Of a stretch of DNA of 64,000 bases, positions 23,735 to 36,727 are shown one piece after another. The position numbers were made by a program, and so were the translations under genes. Origin of the DNA: Tamarix chinensis (taxonomy: Eukaryota; Streptophyta; Magnoliopsida; Caryophyllales; Tamaricaceae); NCBI GenBank assembly GCA_030549775.1, contig CM060173.1:32110110-32174109 (forward strand). Reading direction: 5' to 3'. Below the pieces are notes generated by a model that saw only the letters and a program-made list of their open reading frames with translations, searched no databases and was not told the DNA's origin. How positions within the stretch are numbered: position 1 is the stretch's first letter; every line of letters starts with the position of its first letter.

Positions 23735-24480
23735 TATTAGATAATTATATACTAATTCATCACACAAATAATTTTACAACGTATTTGTGATAAAACTCAT
23801 TACTATAAAGGCTCTTTTAATTTTTGTGGTAGCTATCAACAAAATCAAAGCTAGTTCAACAAGCATATAAAAAAAAATAATAAGTAATGCGCTTCTTTAT
23901 TTCTACTAGCTTCCTTAAGAGATCACCAAACCCTTTCAATTCAAAAAATCTATCATCAAATTGATTATCCAAATTATAGTTATCAAGCTAGTTAACCAAT
24001 ACCTCAAGTTCAACATTAGAAAACCCTTCAAGAAACTTTTTTTTTGTCAATATAAGTAAAGACTTTTTGCCAAAAGCAAAATATAACTCCAAAAAATTCA
24101 AGCATGCTACACATGACAATAATGCAGTGCCTATCACATCAAAATGACATTCAAATTCCCCTAATTGCAAGTCTAGTATATTGTAGAAACAATCAAACTT
24201 GTAATCATGCATACTTATAAGCACTAGAGCCAATAATTGTGACTTATGATCCTTAACATATCAGTCATTCATATTTGCCATAATAATATTATTAGTGTGG
24301 AAATGGAAAAATAATAATTAAAGAATCATCAATAAGATCCCCACCCTTCATCTCTCACGGTTTAGAGACGTTGGCAATTTTAACAAGTTTCATAACATTC
24401 ACAATGTCTTGGTCACGTGTCTACAATATTTGAAACAAATCATTTGTAATACTTAGAACCTTTTTCATCAAATGCAACAT
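23735..24480 (-). pseudogene. Decayed hAT-type transposase remnant (C-terminal part)
   Basis: Minus-strand frames give separated stretches typical of plant hAT/ZMYM1-like transposases. These are a KDHKSQLL region before a long frame (24233-23988), then LKGFGDLLRKLVE (about 23908-23944) and LLIATTKIKRAF (about 23812-23850). The last resembles the hAT C-terminal dimerisation segment, in which an Ala-Thr-x-x-x-x-Arg-Ala-Phe pattern is usual. Upstream, a DQDIVNVMKLVK stretch lies near 24395-24425. Stops and frame changes separate all pieces, and terminal repeats were not found. It is a fossil, and the family call rests on short motifs only. Confidence 0.55.
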
Positions 24481-26380
24481 AAAAACACACTAAATGATAA
24501 TATTAGATCTTTGAAGGTTATAGTTTCACCTTTCTTTGTACTTCTTGAATCTTTTTGTTTTCTTTTTTTTATCAAACCAAGATATACAAATCTCCAAAAA
24601 AAAAAACTTCAACAATATGTTTGATCAAAAAATTGTCTATAAGGGTAGAACGGACCAAGACGAATACAAACTATCCTCACATCATCCTACTAATTTGGAC
24701 AAAAATCTAATTTATTTTTCCCGTTCTTTAAACCGTGAGCTCTAAAAAATTCAAATCTACCCAATTTCATTGTGTGACTTGAAGTTGACAAAGATGTAGA
24801 AAAACTTGTTCATGAATTCTAGAAACTAGATTAAAATTGTTCCCATTAGACCCTTTATTTATTTTTGGATTGCTTTTAAAGATATTTCCACATTCTAATT
24901 TAACCAATTGAATATAAACTTGTCAAGTTTAACTCAAAGAACCAACAATCAAGTATGCTAAATGTTAACTTGTCAATTTTAACTCGAAGAACCAACACTG
25001 GAGCAGTGATGAGGAAGATGTGTTGTGCAATCGTCCAAGGACCGAGCTTTAATCGACTTCAACAGAGGCGGTTTTGGATGTCAAACACACATGACAAGTC
25101 CTAAGTCACACCAACGCAACAGAGCCATTTGTTTACTATATCTTCGCCTACATATAATATGTACACTTAGCAAGAATTCTTTAAGGTTAAGCAAACCCGT
25201 GTATTCTTAATTATCTCCGTCCCTGGTCACAATTGTTAGGTCGGAGTAAAAGAGATTCAGGCAATAGTGTCCGAGCATTTTTATTATAATTAAAACATGG
25301 TCCAAACTGTGCAAATGCTTCTCCTTAAGTGCAGATTGGTTTTATATCATCGAGTGGATCATGCATTTGGGCTTCATCCCATTCGGCTACCCATCTATAA
25401 AAACTTCACCCCATCTGGATATCTTGCTCCTTAGGTGGAGTGACAAATTCTTCAAAATTTTACACCAACTACTCCACATGCTTCTGCGACATTTATGAAA
25501 AAGTTCAATGAAAAAGAAAAACGGTAGTGCCTAACTAATTATTCACAACATTCAATATCTAAATGCATCTAATATAATGAATCAAATAATCAACCTAACA
25601 TTGTTTCAAACTAAATTAACAATCTATTAGACAAAAAGCCAAACGAATCATATATCTAATACAATAAATATAAATAATATATTATTGAATAAATTACATG
25701 TATATATACATTAATATTCTAAAAATTAATTATTATTAGTAAATTTTATACTTTTAAAATAATATTTTTATTAAATGTTTAAATATTATTACGTACATAT
25801 AATTACTAAATAAAATTTAAAATCATTAGAACAAAATATTATCTTATAATCAAATAATTTATTATCTGATATTTGATCTATTCAAAAATTTTATATACAT
25901 AACAAATTAATTATAATCTAATCTGACATTTTTTAATACACAAATGTCCCATGCTCAAAAATTATCAAATATTAAAGCTTTTAAATATCCAAAAAAATTT
26001 ATCAAATATTCTATTATTAAATATTTAATCCACACACACCCAAACTGTAAATCAACGAAACGATCTTTTAAAATGCCTAATGGTCCTTTCTACCATTAGG
26101 TTCGGACTTCGGAGTGAGAATTCAAGGAAAGGCTTTATATATCATTTCTAGAAGGAGGTTTATCGGAAAGGCTTTATCCCATGGAAAGCCCGGATCAGCA
26201 CAGTTTTTCTTTATCCAACTATTTGCCTTTTTTTCATTTTCAAGCTAGAGAAAATTGATCGCCATATCAGAGGCAAGGATCCTCAATCTGCCACCAGGGT
26301 CATTATAAGGATCAAAGCTCAAAAAGGGAAGCTTATCTGTAAAAATAACCCACATATATTCTTATACACTTCTCTCATAA
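24481..26380. other. Unassigned AT-rich DNA
   Basis: A pair of near-identical stretches (AACTTGTCAA.TTTAACTC.AAGAACCAAC, about 24915 and 24965) is the only clear repeat. The minus strand of about 25210-25460 gives a short protein-like frame (see findings). 25540-26040 is very AT-rich and looks empty. Confidence 0.5.
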
Positions 26381-27419
26381 ATAGCGACTCCAGCTTTCAT
26401 TTTCAGGTCATAAACACCTGGAATTGCAACTACATACGTTATTGATGAAATAAACGACGGAACTGATGAAAGATCCTACCAAGCAACAACAAAACAGTTG
26501 CAATTAAGCAAGAAGTACGTATACTGTCAGCTACCCAAACAGAGTGCAACAAAAGCTCTTTGTGCAGTGGTGGTTCATAGGAGGCCAACAGATCAATGTA
26601 GCACCCATAATACCTCCTCAAATTTTCCTTGCAATTAATGCTCAAGAAGCAAGGGGCTAATTGGTGCATAATCACATATCCAATAAATGAATGAACTGCA
26701 CAGAAAAGAAAAGAAAAGAAAATATGTGACTTAATCTTGATTTCGTTTCCATCTGACAGACATGATAGTATAGATACTCGGCCACCCAAAACACATTGGT
26801 TAAAACGAGATTTGAGAACAATATATAGTAAAATAAGAAATAGTCTAAGAAGACTCAGATTAGCATATTGGCGCAATGTCACCGCAACCATCCCCCTCCC
26901 TCCGACAACAATGTGCTAGGAGCACAGTGTTCTTGCAACACATGCCGTAGCTCATAAAATCAAACATGGTTTGGAAATCTATTTTGGACAATCATAAATT
27001 TTTTTAATTTATACAATTTTTACTAAATCTATTATACAATAGTTTTGATATGTACTAGATTTAGTAAAACAATAGTTTACAGAAGCAAAACGATCAGAGA
27101 ATTTTGATGACCATTGAGAATATACAATAGTTCTTCAAGAAATGAATTCAGGTATTAGTTTCATAGTTTCTATTTGCTATACAGCACCACAAACCTGAAA
27201 TGAAGTGATAATTAACTACCACACCAAAAAGTAAAATCAGAACTGAAAGAAGATCAACCTAAGAACGAACTCTGCTTCCATAGATCGGCGTTTTATACAC
27301 TTTGCATTGGACCAGTTCTTTTCGCTTTACTAATGACAGAAAGAACAATAGTGATCCAAGGGATAGGTTACACAGAGTAGGTCAACCAATGAGATAGTTT
27401 ATGAGTTGCAAGATTCAGA

Positions 27420-28940
27420 AAACGTAGGTTCAGTGGCAATTTTGAAAGCTAGAACCTCTAGGAAGCAAAAGTATAATACAAGAGGTTGAAATTCCTATTA
27501 CATCAAAAACTACATCTCCACGGTTGTAAGATGGAATTTATACGAGAAAGCAATATGGGCCACTCATCAGTGGATCCATCTCCACGGTTGTCTGGCTGCT
27601 GCTGCTTAAACAGCTATTTGTCTATGCTGTGTCGCTCACTATCAACATTAGAGTAGCCTATGATACAGGTCCAATACCAAGATGGTATAGTAAAATGCAG
27701 AAGTCATAGACTTAGGAGCAAATAGAACTCTTTCAATATTACTCTCAGAAAAGCAAACCAGCCATTTTCACATTATCCAGATTCCTGAATTATACCAAAA
27801 AAATGTAGGGATATCAACTTGAGAAGCACTGTTAGGCAAACAGATGTATTATCCACTTTTGCAACGAGCAATTCTTTTATTTTTTTTTTCCTTCCTTTTT
27901 CTGAATAACATAGTAAGAGTAAGAATACTGGGGGATCATAGGGGTAGTTTAGGAGTAAGAGAAACAATGAAGTAGCTCGGTAGTAGAAAAATGCAGGTTT
28001 AGTAGCAAAATTACCAGCCTTCGGGGAGGCAAAAACGTAAAACCAGAGGTTGAAATTCCTACTACATCTAAAACTACATGTGCACGAATGTGAAATGGAA
28101 TTAGTAGACAAGAAGCACTTCGGGCCACTCATCTGTGGATCCATCTCCACGGTTGTCTGGCCGCTGCTGTTTAAAACAGCTATTTGTCTATGCACCGTCG
28201 CTCAAAGACACCACTATTAACAATAGAGTAGCCTATGATACAGGTGCAATACCAAAGAGATGAATGAGCAGGGACAGTAAAACTCAAAATCGGCCACAAG
28301 TGATCTTTCAATACTGATAAGGTAAAATAGAAATCAAACCAACTTCCTCACACTACTCCTATTCCAAAACTATACAAAAACAGGTAGGATTCACAGCTTG
28401 CGGAAGTGCTCTGGTCAGTAGAATCTGGGGGGCCATGTCATTTTAACAATTTTTACATTGTGCAATTTTTCCCTTTTCCATCCTTTTTTGAGTAAAATAT
28501 AGAGAGGAAGATTATCGGGGATCTTAGAGTACGTAAGGAGTGATAGTAACACTAAGGTAGCTTGGGAGTAGCAAACTTAGTTAAAAGTAAGTTGAGTAGC
28601 AAATTTGGAAAGCAAAGACTGGGGAGGAAGCAAAAGTTTGAAACCAGAGGATAAATTTCCCGTTATATTTAAAACTAGAGTATGTGCACAAATGTAAGAT
28701 GGAATTAGTAGGCAAGAAGCACTTTGGGCTACTCATCTGTGGATCCATCTCCACGGTTGTCTGGCCGCTGCTATTTAGAATAGCTATCTATATGTGCACC
28801 ATCGCTCAAAGACCACACTATCATTATTAGAGCGGCCTATGATACAGGTGCAATACCAAAGAGATGAATAATCAGATTGGGTAAAACTCAGGATTCATTG
28901 ACTTCAAAACAGTAAGGGGTCTTTCAATATATTAGGTAAT
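27420..28940 (-). repeat. Three tandem units of about 0.57-0.6 kb with conserved hairpins
   Basis: The core GTGGATCCATCTCCACGG starts at 27570, 28135 and 28739 (periods 565 and 604). Each core is followed by a second hairpin (around 27601, 28166 and 28770) and by TATGATACAGGT.CAATACCAA. Outside the cores the units are more diverged and carry indels. No shared open reading frame runs through the three copies. Confidence 0.75.
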
Positions 28941-28961
28941 GGAGAATTAAACCAACAAAAG

Positions 28962-29030
28962 GCTATGCAGGACTTGAACCGGCATTTTGTGCACTAGCCC
29001 AATGCTCTATCCATTTGAACTAACTGGGCT
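28962..29030 (-). tRNA. tRNA-like sequence (pseudogene or SINE head)
   Basis: On the minus strand there is an A-box-like TAGTTCAAATGG with a D-stem GTTC/GAGC. The B-box-like GGTTCAAGTCC follows at the expected distance. The anticodon stem is imperfect (the loop would show AGT) and the acceptor stem does not pair, so it is not a functional tRNA. It is absent from the matching place in the neighbouring duplicated unit, which fits insertion of a tRNA-derived element. Confidence 0.35.
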
Positions 29031-30189
29031 GAAGCAGGAACACCTACAGCCAGCACAATTCGAGAGTGAATATATGTCAACTGAGATGATTCGGATCAAG
29101 AGTTGCGTAGGCAAGTAAATTCTGAAATCAACATACAAAGGCCTCAGATTAGCATATTGGCACATTCGTCACCGCAACAACAACCCCAACAGCAGTGTGT
29201 TAGGAGCGCAAAAGTATTGTTGCCGCTCATGCCAAAACACCTTCTCCTCATCAAACACCATGAAAAATCATTCATTATCCCATTCAATCATTAATGTATT
29301 GGTAACGCTACGTTAGCTATTTTATAAAACTTAGCTCACCATGAAAACAATGGAGGCAATACCACTGGCTGGGGGGTAAACAAAATATTCCTTCAATTTA
29401 CTTCATCACTACAAACACTGTGAAGATGCCTAGGAGTGATTGATGCTACAAAAGAAAGAAACCTATGTAGCACCATGGACTATAGCCTGGATAAATAAAT
29501 AGAAATAACAGGCTATGTATTATGGTGCAAACATCCCACCGAAAGTTTGCCACCATAACAATACAATGCCTGTCGTCTTCAAAAAAATCAGCAGCTAGAA
29601 CGATCCAATACTACAGCTGCTTAATCTCAGAATACTCGAAGAGGTATTATGAGCAGAAAAATGAAAGAAATCAACGCAGGAAATAAAATGTATGAAATAG
29701 AAAAATGTCTTCTTCACAGCTTTTAAAGGACATGTCATCTTAGAACAGATAAAAGCCCAGAAATTATTAGGCAAACGGAAGAATCTAAATTTTGCACCAA
29801 GCTCGTGTAGCACTGCCTACGTATATAGAAAACAAGCTACGAATTATGGTGCTGATGTCTACTACGAGTAAAAACTAACACTATATCTTTATGAAAATAC
29901 AAGCAGAGATACCGGGGCTACAAGAGCAAAGCGATCAGAGAACTTTGAAGACCATTGAGAAATTGAAATAATTCTTCATGAAATGAATTCAGGTCTCTTT
30001 TGTTTCATCATATCCGTTCCCTTTGTAACATGAAACACAGACCGCAGCTCAAAAGAATATACATTAGTAAGCCCGGAAGAAAACCGGACCTTTAAGAAGA
30101 GGAGGAGCGCAGGAAACTCATTGGATTCTAAGCTCTGTGAGCAGAAGGGCGGAAAAGAGGGAGCGGCGGAGTAATGAGACTATGGTGCA

Positions 30190-30300
30190 ATGCCCGGTAG
30201 TGCTATAAGTAGGGTTTTCGAGTTGGCGTGGTGTTACGCTCGTTAGAACGACGCCGTTTTCACATTGAGCAGTTCGTTTCTGGGCACAACCTAAAAATTA
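30190..30300 (-). promoter_or_regulatory. Promoter-like edge for a minus-strand transcript
   Basis: On the minus strand: AACGGCGTCGTT, then AAAACCCTA (telo-box, 30210-30218), then a CTTATAG and a purine/pyrimidine-biased GC-richer stretch (30060-30190). Telo-boxes and ACGGCGTCGT-type palindromes are common upstream of plant housekeeping and small-nucleolar-RNA genes (established). No start site can be fixed. Confidence 0.35.
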
Positions 30301-31085
30301 ATAGCGGTCAGCGGATGATGCTCTATGCCCATATTTTTCCTAACGTTAGCCCTTTCTATATTTTCTGCACTCCAACTATTCTCTAAACTATTGCCAGGGT
30401 CTATAAATTTTAAATCAGAGCTTTAATTTCTCTGTACTCCAATTATTTTTCTTTCCTTAGAAATTTAGTGAATTTATCAATAAATCAAATAAAATATATT
30501 AGTAGTTGAGTGAACTGATAAACTATTTAGGATTTCACGTTAAAAGAATGCTAAACGAATCTTCTCTCTACTTACATAAAATATTAACGTTTTTAACTTT
30601 TAATGTGAACCGAGGTTGTGATAGTTGTTGTAGATTGTCATGATCTATAATTGATATATGGATTGTTACCAAAAAAAATTAATTGGCCTACAAACATCAT
30701 ACGACATTGGTCTAATGTTGACCTAAACATACTCTTGATGTTTAAATTATTATTGTATGACTTGAAAAATAAATGAAATGTAGAAAAATGAGCATGAAAT
30801 TAATTTAGTAATCTGAATTGTGGGACTTACAGTATTAGCATCACTAGTAATAAAAGGATCGAGGTCCAATGGAGGAACTATGGAAGTGTAGAGGCATGAA
30901 GGATGGAAGTAAAAGTACCTTGAGTGGAGGTGAGCAAATAATGTGTGTGCTAAGAAAAATATAAAGTCCCATGGAGATTTTTGTAAAAAGAAAATGTGTG
31001 TACTTAAAGAGTTTTTATAAGAACTTAAGTGAATAACAAATATAAAACAATGAGTCATCAATGCCAAGTATAATTTATGGTGGAT
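30301..31085. other. Unassigned AT-rich DNA
   Basis: No reading frame, RNA gene or repeat end is supported. LTR F begins at 31086. Confidence 0.5.
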
Positions 31086-32297
31086 TGTAACACCCTAAAA
31101 ATTACTACTAAAATTTTTCAACTGTTGCAGAAGCTAAATATAAAGTAATTTGTTGTTATTGTCATACCTAATACGAGTACAATTTACCATACCATTCTCA
31201 TACTAAGTACAAAGTAAAATTTTATGACAATTTAAATAAGATAAAGACAAAACAAGATGAATTTCATAAGGCAAAGACAAGGGTTTGAAGATAAACTCCG
31301 AGTACAACACAAATCAAAATTCAACAAATGAAAACTAATGGAACTAAGGGTTCAAAAAGTATCTAGACAACTCTAACTACTAGATAAACAAAACTCCATG
31401 AACAAAGCCCAACAAATAGTTACTTTTCCACCATCAAACTCGATGAAGTCATCAAGGTAATCAGCAAGAATCTACATATCAACTATTATGTTACTTGCTC
31501 ATGGAAATGAGTAAGATCCATGAAATGGATGGTCAATACTTATTTATTGAGTAAGTTACATGACACATCAAAAGAAAGGACCTGCATATCGCATAAGGAA
31601 CAAGAAGAAAGATATTAAACATGCATTCTACTCATGATACGAGATGACTTAAGAATGTAACCATATTAAAATCCATATACTTAGGTGATCATATATTTCC
31701 AACTACTTAGTTACTTTAGTTCAAGAACCCCACTATTCTATAACCCATAGATCAGCAATACAAATTGAACAAAACTTCCAAGGCAGACAACACTTGGGTA
31801 ACCATAGGTATAGACTCTTAATATTTAACTATGCACACCCCTTCTAAGTCAGTGGAACAAAAAATATAAAGTAGATCAATAATCAATTTGGTTATAGCAA
31901 CAACTAGAAAAGGTATTAGATAAAGCATCTCAATCTGAACTTACATGATCTTTTACTTTAATTATTAATGTATTAATAATTCTTTATTTGATACTCGGAA
32001 CATAGTAATGCATCATTAGGGTGTCTCCCTATAAGCCACCATTTGTTATAATTGTCTTAGTACAATGATGAATGCTAATTACTTATTACATGTAATATCG
32101 TTTACCTATGAATTCATTCCAACAATTGTTATAGGTTATAATACTTAGAATTATATCATAGATAATTAATTACACATGTTATAGCCACTAGATATCATGA
32201 TAATGCATATAGAAAAATTATACGCACAACCAAAAACATAACTAGGGTAAAAAAATAAAAAATAAAAGCATAATACCCCAATAATCTCTAATTCACC
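31086..32297 (-). mobile_element. LTR F, 3'-end piece, reverse orientation
   Basis: It begins TGTAACACCCTAAAAATTACTACT, the reverse of the family 3' end. It contains the reversed GTAC/AGTAC hairpin pair (about 31170-31205) and a reversed CATTTCATGGAT / CTCATTTCCATGAG block (31500-31545). It is interrupted at 32298 by LTR G. Confidence 0.6.
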
Positions 32298-35200
32298 TAT
32301 AACACCCCCCTAATTTTGGACCAAATGCTTTCGTTTTCAATATAGTGTGGAAGCGTTTGAAAGACAACATCGAAAAATGTTACCACCACATCAACCATGA
32401 GAGATGTGTAATTATCACCTAACATATGCCTAATGCAAGGCAAAAGGCAAAATGAAACAAGGAAAAAGAATGCATGATCATAATAATAGTGTGACAATAC
32501 AAAGTAATAAAAGTTAGAACCATATTATAGATAGAATGAACTTGATAGCTTTACAAAATCAAATATAGGAATCTGAGCCAAGAGTTTAAATAACTGGAAA
32601 CACAAAAACATCCCAACGTAGTGGGCAAAATACTAATCCGAGCCAAGAGAGTCATAACCCTACAAATCATCCTCTGTTCCCTGAACCAAAAGTTGGATCA
32701 TCACAATGATCACACAAGTACAGTGTTAGTATGGTAAAGTATTAGTAAAACATACTACCTAAAACATGGAAGGCTCATACAGCACATTGAAGTCATATAA
32801 CAACATAGTGATATTATAACGATACAACTCGAGTACAATATAGCATGCTTACAAGGAAATCATGCAAGTATAGGAATATAGTAATACATGTGATGCATAA
32901 GATGTAAGCCATATTAGAAGTATTCCTTTAATGACTACACAAGATCTAGTTAGTAAGATAGTTCGTTCGACCATACTCAATTCTCCACCATGAACAAAAA
33001 TCATAACATCACAAGATAATCACAATCAGATACCACACCCATCAAATAAGGTTAGGATACGCCGAAGGGGCTTTCTTCGAAGATACCATACCCACCACAC
33101 ATCGAGTGCACCTACCACAAATTGGGATACCACACCCACCACACGTGATCGAAGTACAGTAAGAAGGCTTGTACTAAGATATCTCATCCACCACACTGTG
33201 AATGCCTCCATTGTGAGGACTAAAAAGTTAGGATACCACACCCGCCTAAGCAATGGATAATACGAAGTGCCAGAGATATTGTACTAAGATACCTCACCCA
33301 CACATACTGGACACCGATGTCATATCGGCCTGCCACAGTATAATCCTATACCTCAAAGATATGTGCATATCCCCTACCGACTACAGCCCGGTCGAAAAGG
33401 AAATAGATACTGAGTGAAAGATATATAACCAAGGGTGACCCGCCCATTAACTTCCAACAGCTACCCCAAGAACCAAAGAAAAAGGCTCGAACAAAATCTT
33501 AACCCATTAATTTATGTATAAGTGATGTCACAAATCACAACAAAGTCTTCACATAAACAAATTGGGTGTTTCCATGTTATCACACCAAACACAATTAAAA
33601 TCTATTATTTAACCAAATTGGGTGTTTTCAAGTGATAATACCAAACACGTCATAAGGTATTAAAGCCACCATTTGGGTGTTTAAATATGACACAAGACTC
33701 AACCATAAGGCATAAAAGCCACCAATTGGGTGTTTAGAGATAACATCAAACTTTTAAAAAAAAAGTCTCAAATACCCTCATAATACTTCATATTAAATTA
33801 GGCCAATCATAGTTTAAATAATAAATGTTGTAAATACATGGAAGAGTCAACACAAAAGGTCTAAAAGGAATACAACAATTCCCAAGAAACCAAGTAGCTT
33901 CCAGACGGCTAATTGATCAATCCTTCAGACCCATTGACTGATCTGGTTGTACCAGACCTGAACCAAAACAAAATCAGGGCACCAGTCAATCGATTAGCCT
34001 CGTCGGTTGACTATTCATGTGAACTAGTTGACTGGTTTGGTCCAACCGGTCTATGAGTCTGAGTAGTGACCAACCCATTTTGGCCTGTAGAAAAACCAAT
34101 CGATAGGTTTGACCCACCGATTGACTAGTTTGGTCTAACCGGTCGATGGGTCTAAGCAGAGACCATCCCACCATGGTTTATAAGGACACTGGTCAATAGG
34201 TTTGACTAACCAATTGGCGGTTCATCGAAACCAATCGACTGGTTAACCAAACCAATTGACTGATCTCGAATCAACTGATCCAAAACCCTAAAGCATTTGA
34301 CTATTCGCAAAACCAACCGATGGGTTCAAGGAAGCAATCAACCGATTTGGGTAAAACACAACCCTGACTTGCAAAGCACACACTAAATTTTACCACATTT
34401 TACCATATTAATCCTCGCATGCTTTTATATCAAAACACACATAAAAATACATGCTACACACATAGAATTACATGGAGACATGACAATGTACACACTTAAA
34501 CAATTCATGCTCAACAACCCATTTTATGCTTAAAATCAGAGAATCTCAACAACACGTATTTGAGAAGGATTAAACCACATGCTCATAACATGGAACGTAA
34601 TTAGATTCTACTCATATAAACACTATCACATGGAACCCCAACATGCCATAGAAACCTAATTATGTCAAAAATAAGAATGCCTTACCTTGAATCAATTCTT
34701 CTAGCACAAACTCTTATTGGATGGCCTATCTAGCAAAACTTCGATTCCTTAGAGAATAAAAGGAAAAACCAATAAAATCATCTTCCAAAACTTCATTAAA
34801 ACTAAGGAAATCAAAAGAAGAAGAGAAACATAAAACACCATCTTTTGACTCGAAAATAGAGTGTCAAAGAGAAGCTGAAATCTCCAACTTTTATCAACCT
34901 TAATTTTTCCTTGTTTGAGGAAAGCAAGAGAGAACTAAAACTAATATTAAAAGAAGATAAAGTAACATAATGCTTGCAAGATCAAAAGAGAAAAATAAAA
35001 GAGAACCTTTTTTTCCTTGATAGATGGAAGAAGAGAGGAAAATGGAAGGGTGCTCAATACTTAGTGAAATTTCAATAAGGAGAAGGGAGAAAAGAGCAAT
35101 AACACAAGTGAGGAATGATAATGGATCAACAAATGATAAGTATAGGGATAACTGGTTGACATTCCAGGGGAAAAGAGGGAAATGAGATTGGTGAGGTTGA

Positions 35201-35787
35201 GTGTAGGCAAGCTAAGAAGTGAGGGCTGACTGGATGGAGTGGTGGGGGTTGAGTGCAGTCAAAGATGACAATGGTAATGGATTACCAAGTCAGGGAAGGG
35301 TGCACAAAGTCAAGCTCGCAGCCCTATCTACCAGTAGAGAGAGGGAGAGGTGAAGGAGAAGAAAAGGGGGAGGCTTGCCTCTAAAAGTGGTTTTTGGGAA
35401 AAAAAATTTACTAATTAACATTATGTAATAATCAAATTAATGTGAAAATAATCTCAGAGCACTAAAACATGCTTATTAGCATTATTGAACTCAAATAAAA
35501 AAAATTCATAATCATTAGGGAGAAATTCGAATCAAAATCATAAATGGATCTAAAATCGTAGACAAACCAGACGATTAGTTTTGGCAAACAATCAACTAGT
35601 TTTTCGATGACAGGATTATAAAGTTTCCCAATGCACTAGTCAATTAATTATGTAAACCAGTCAATAGGTATGCCTCAAATTCACATTTTTATTATAATTT
35701 CAAGCCCATTTCAAAACCAAAACTCATTTCTTTTATATCAACATAATTCTAAATACAATTTGAAGGATTTTGTGATGGGGTATTACA
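32298..35787 (-). mobile_element. Solo LTR G (3.5 kb) inserted in LTR F
   Basis: Reverse orientation: the 3' end is TATAACACCCCCC (canonical TGTAAC with one change) at 32298, and the 5' end is GGGGTATTACA at 35787. Flanks are TCACC (32293-32297) and TCATC (35788-35792), a duplication with one change. The interior has CCACACCCACCACA repeats (33030-33310), four ATTGGGTGTTT units (33560-33740), a roughly 92 bp tandem with GACTGGTTTGGTC..AACCGGTC (33900-34360), and CCTTACCTTGAATC (about 34680), the reverse of an AAGGTAAGG block. No gene is seen. Confidence 0.75.
33900..34360 (-). repeat. About 92 bp tandem repeat rich in GACTGGTT and AACCGGTC
   Basis: Two clear units at about 34031 and 34123 share TTTGGTC.AACCGGTC.ATG.GTCT.AG.AG.GACCA. 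Flanking degenerate units extend the array. The 62-codon minus-strand ORF here shows the same duplication and is not a gene. Confidence 0.7.
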
Positions 35788-35792
35788 TCATC

Positions 35793-36727
35793 ATTAGGTC
35801 ATAACTTCCCCCCTCGCGTCTCACCAACTTACCAAATTAAACACAACTTCATAAAATAACATTAATTTCAACATATCCAAAAATAAATGCTAAAATATCA
35901 TGTTTCATACATACAATGCCGATGATACCTCTTATATTGCCCTAAGAAACTCTAATTCACCCATAGGTCATAACTTCACCCTCATGTCTCACCAATTTAC
36001 CAAATTTATCACCACTTCCTAAATTAACATTAAGAACAACATATTAAAAAATTAAGGCTAAACTCTTATGTTTCATGCATACAATACTTAAGCTACCTCT
36101 TAGTTCTAAAATTAAGTCATTTATCTTACTATTATACTTAAGCTACCCACAATTTACCAAATTTATCACCACAATTGATACAACTCAAAATTTTCAAATT
36201 TAACCTACAATGACCAAAATGCTCCTCATTCACCCAAAACTTCTTATTAATATAACTTAACCCAAACACATCTAAACCTCGCCATGCCATATATCAAAAT
36301 TTATGTAAAAACCTCAAGGATTATAACAGTATATTCATTTTTCACAAAATCTTTCAAAAATACCAATATACCCCTAAGATCAAAATTCACCAATTACCCA
36401 TAAAATTTTACAAGCCTTTGTAATTCACCAAGATTATACACAAACACCCACACATTAATAACAAATAATATATATAATTAACCTTAATTGAAAAAATAAC
36501 AAAACCGCCACAAATTTCCAAGAGTCGAAAATCCATAAGCCTCTAATACATCCAGACCTTCCAATTTTCAACCCAAATCACCCATGATAATGCTTAACAT
36601 AATTATCTCTACTCATCTGTGCACTTATAAAATAAACAAAATATGTCATCATACTTATAATTTTCTAGCAAAGCCTAGTAAGGCATAAAAATATATAATT
36701 TACATAATATATATATATATATCAAAT
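35793..36727 (-). mobile_element. LTR F, middle piece
   Basis: It continues F after LTR G. AACTCTAATTCACCCATAGGTCATAAC (about 35950) resembles the sequence split by G (32287-32297 plus 35788-35810), so the host sequence is internally repeated. No coding frame is seen. It ends in an AT run (36707-36722) where the pararetrovirus begins. Confidence 0.5.

Larger units (their letters stand above)
26381..30240 (-). other. Low-copy, internally duplicated region, possibly a non-coding transcript locus
   Basis: Several stretches occur twice or three times. CAGATTAGCATATTGGC is at 26858 and 29147. GATCAGAGAA.TTTGA.GACCATTGAGAA is at about 27090 and 29930. Three larger units are described separately. 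Minus-strand ORFs (150 codons at 26439-26891, 140 at 27773-28195) have no recognisable domain and are not conserved as frames between duplicates. A GC-richer edge with promoter-like sites lies at 30.2 kb, so a minus-strand transcript is the likeliest reading; this is inference. Confidence 0.4.

Noticed and set aside
24010..24233. 81-codon minus-strand ORF as a small gene
   Set aside because: It is one fragment of a broken hAT-type transposase whose other motifs continue on both sides past stops.
26439..26891. 150-codon minus-strand ORF as a membrane protein gene
   Set aside because: No domain, and the duplicated sequence near 29150 does not keep the frame.
28962..29030. Functional tRNA-Thr (AGT)
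   Set aside because: Acceptor stem does not pair and the anticodon stem has mismatches; kept only as a tRNA-like sequence.
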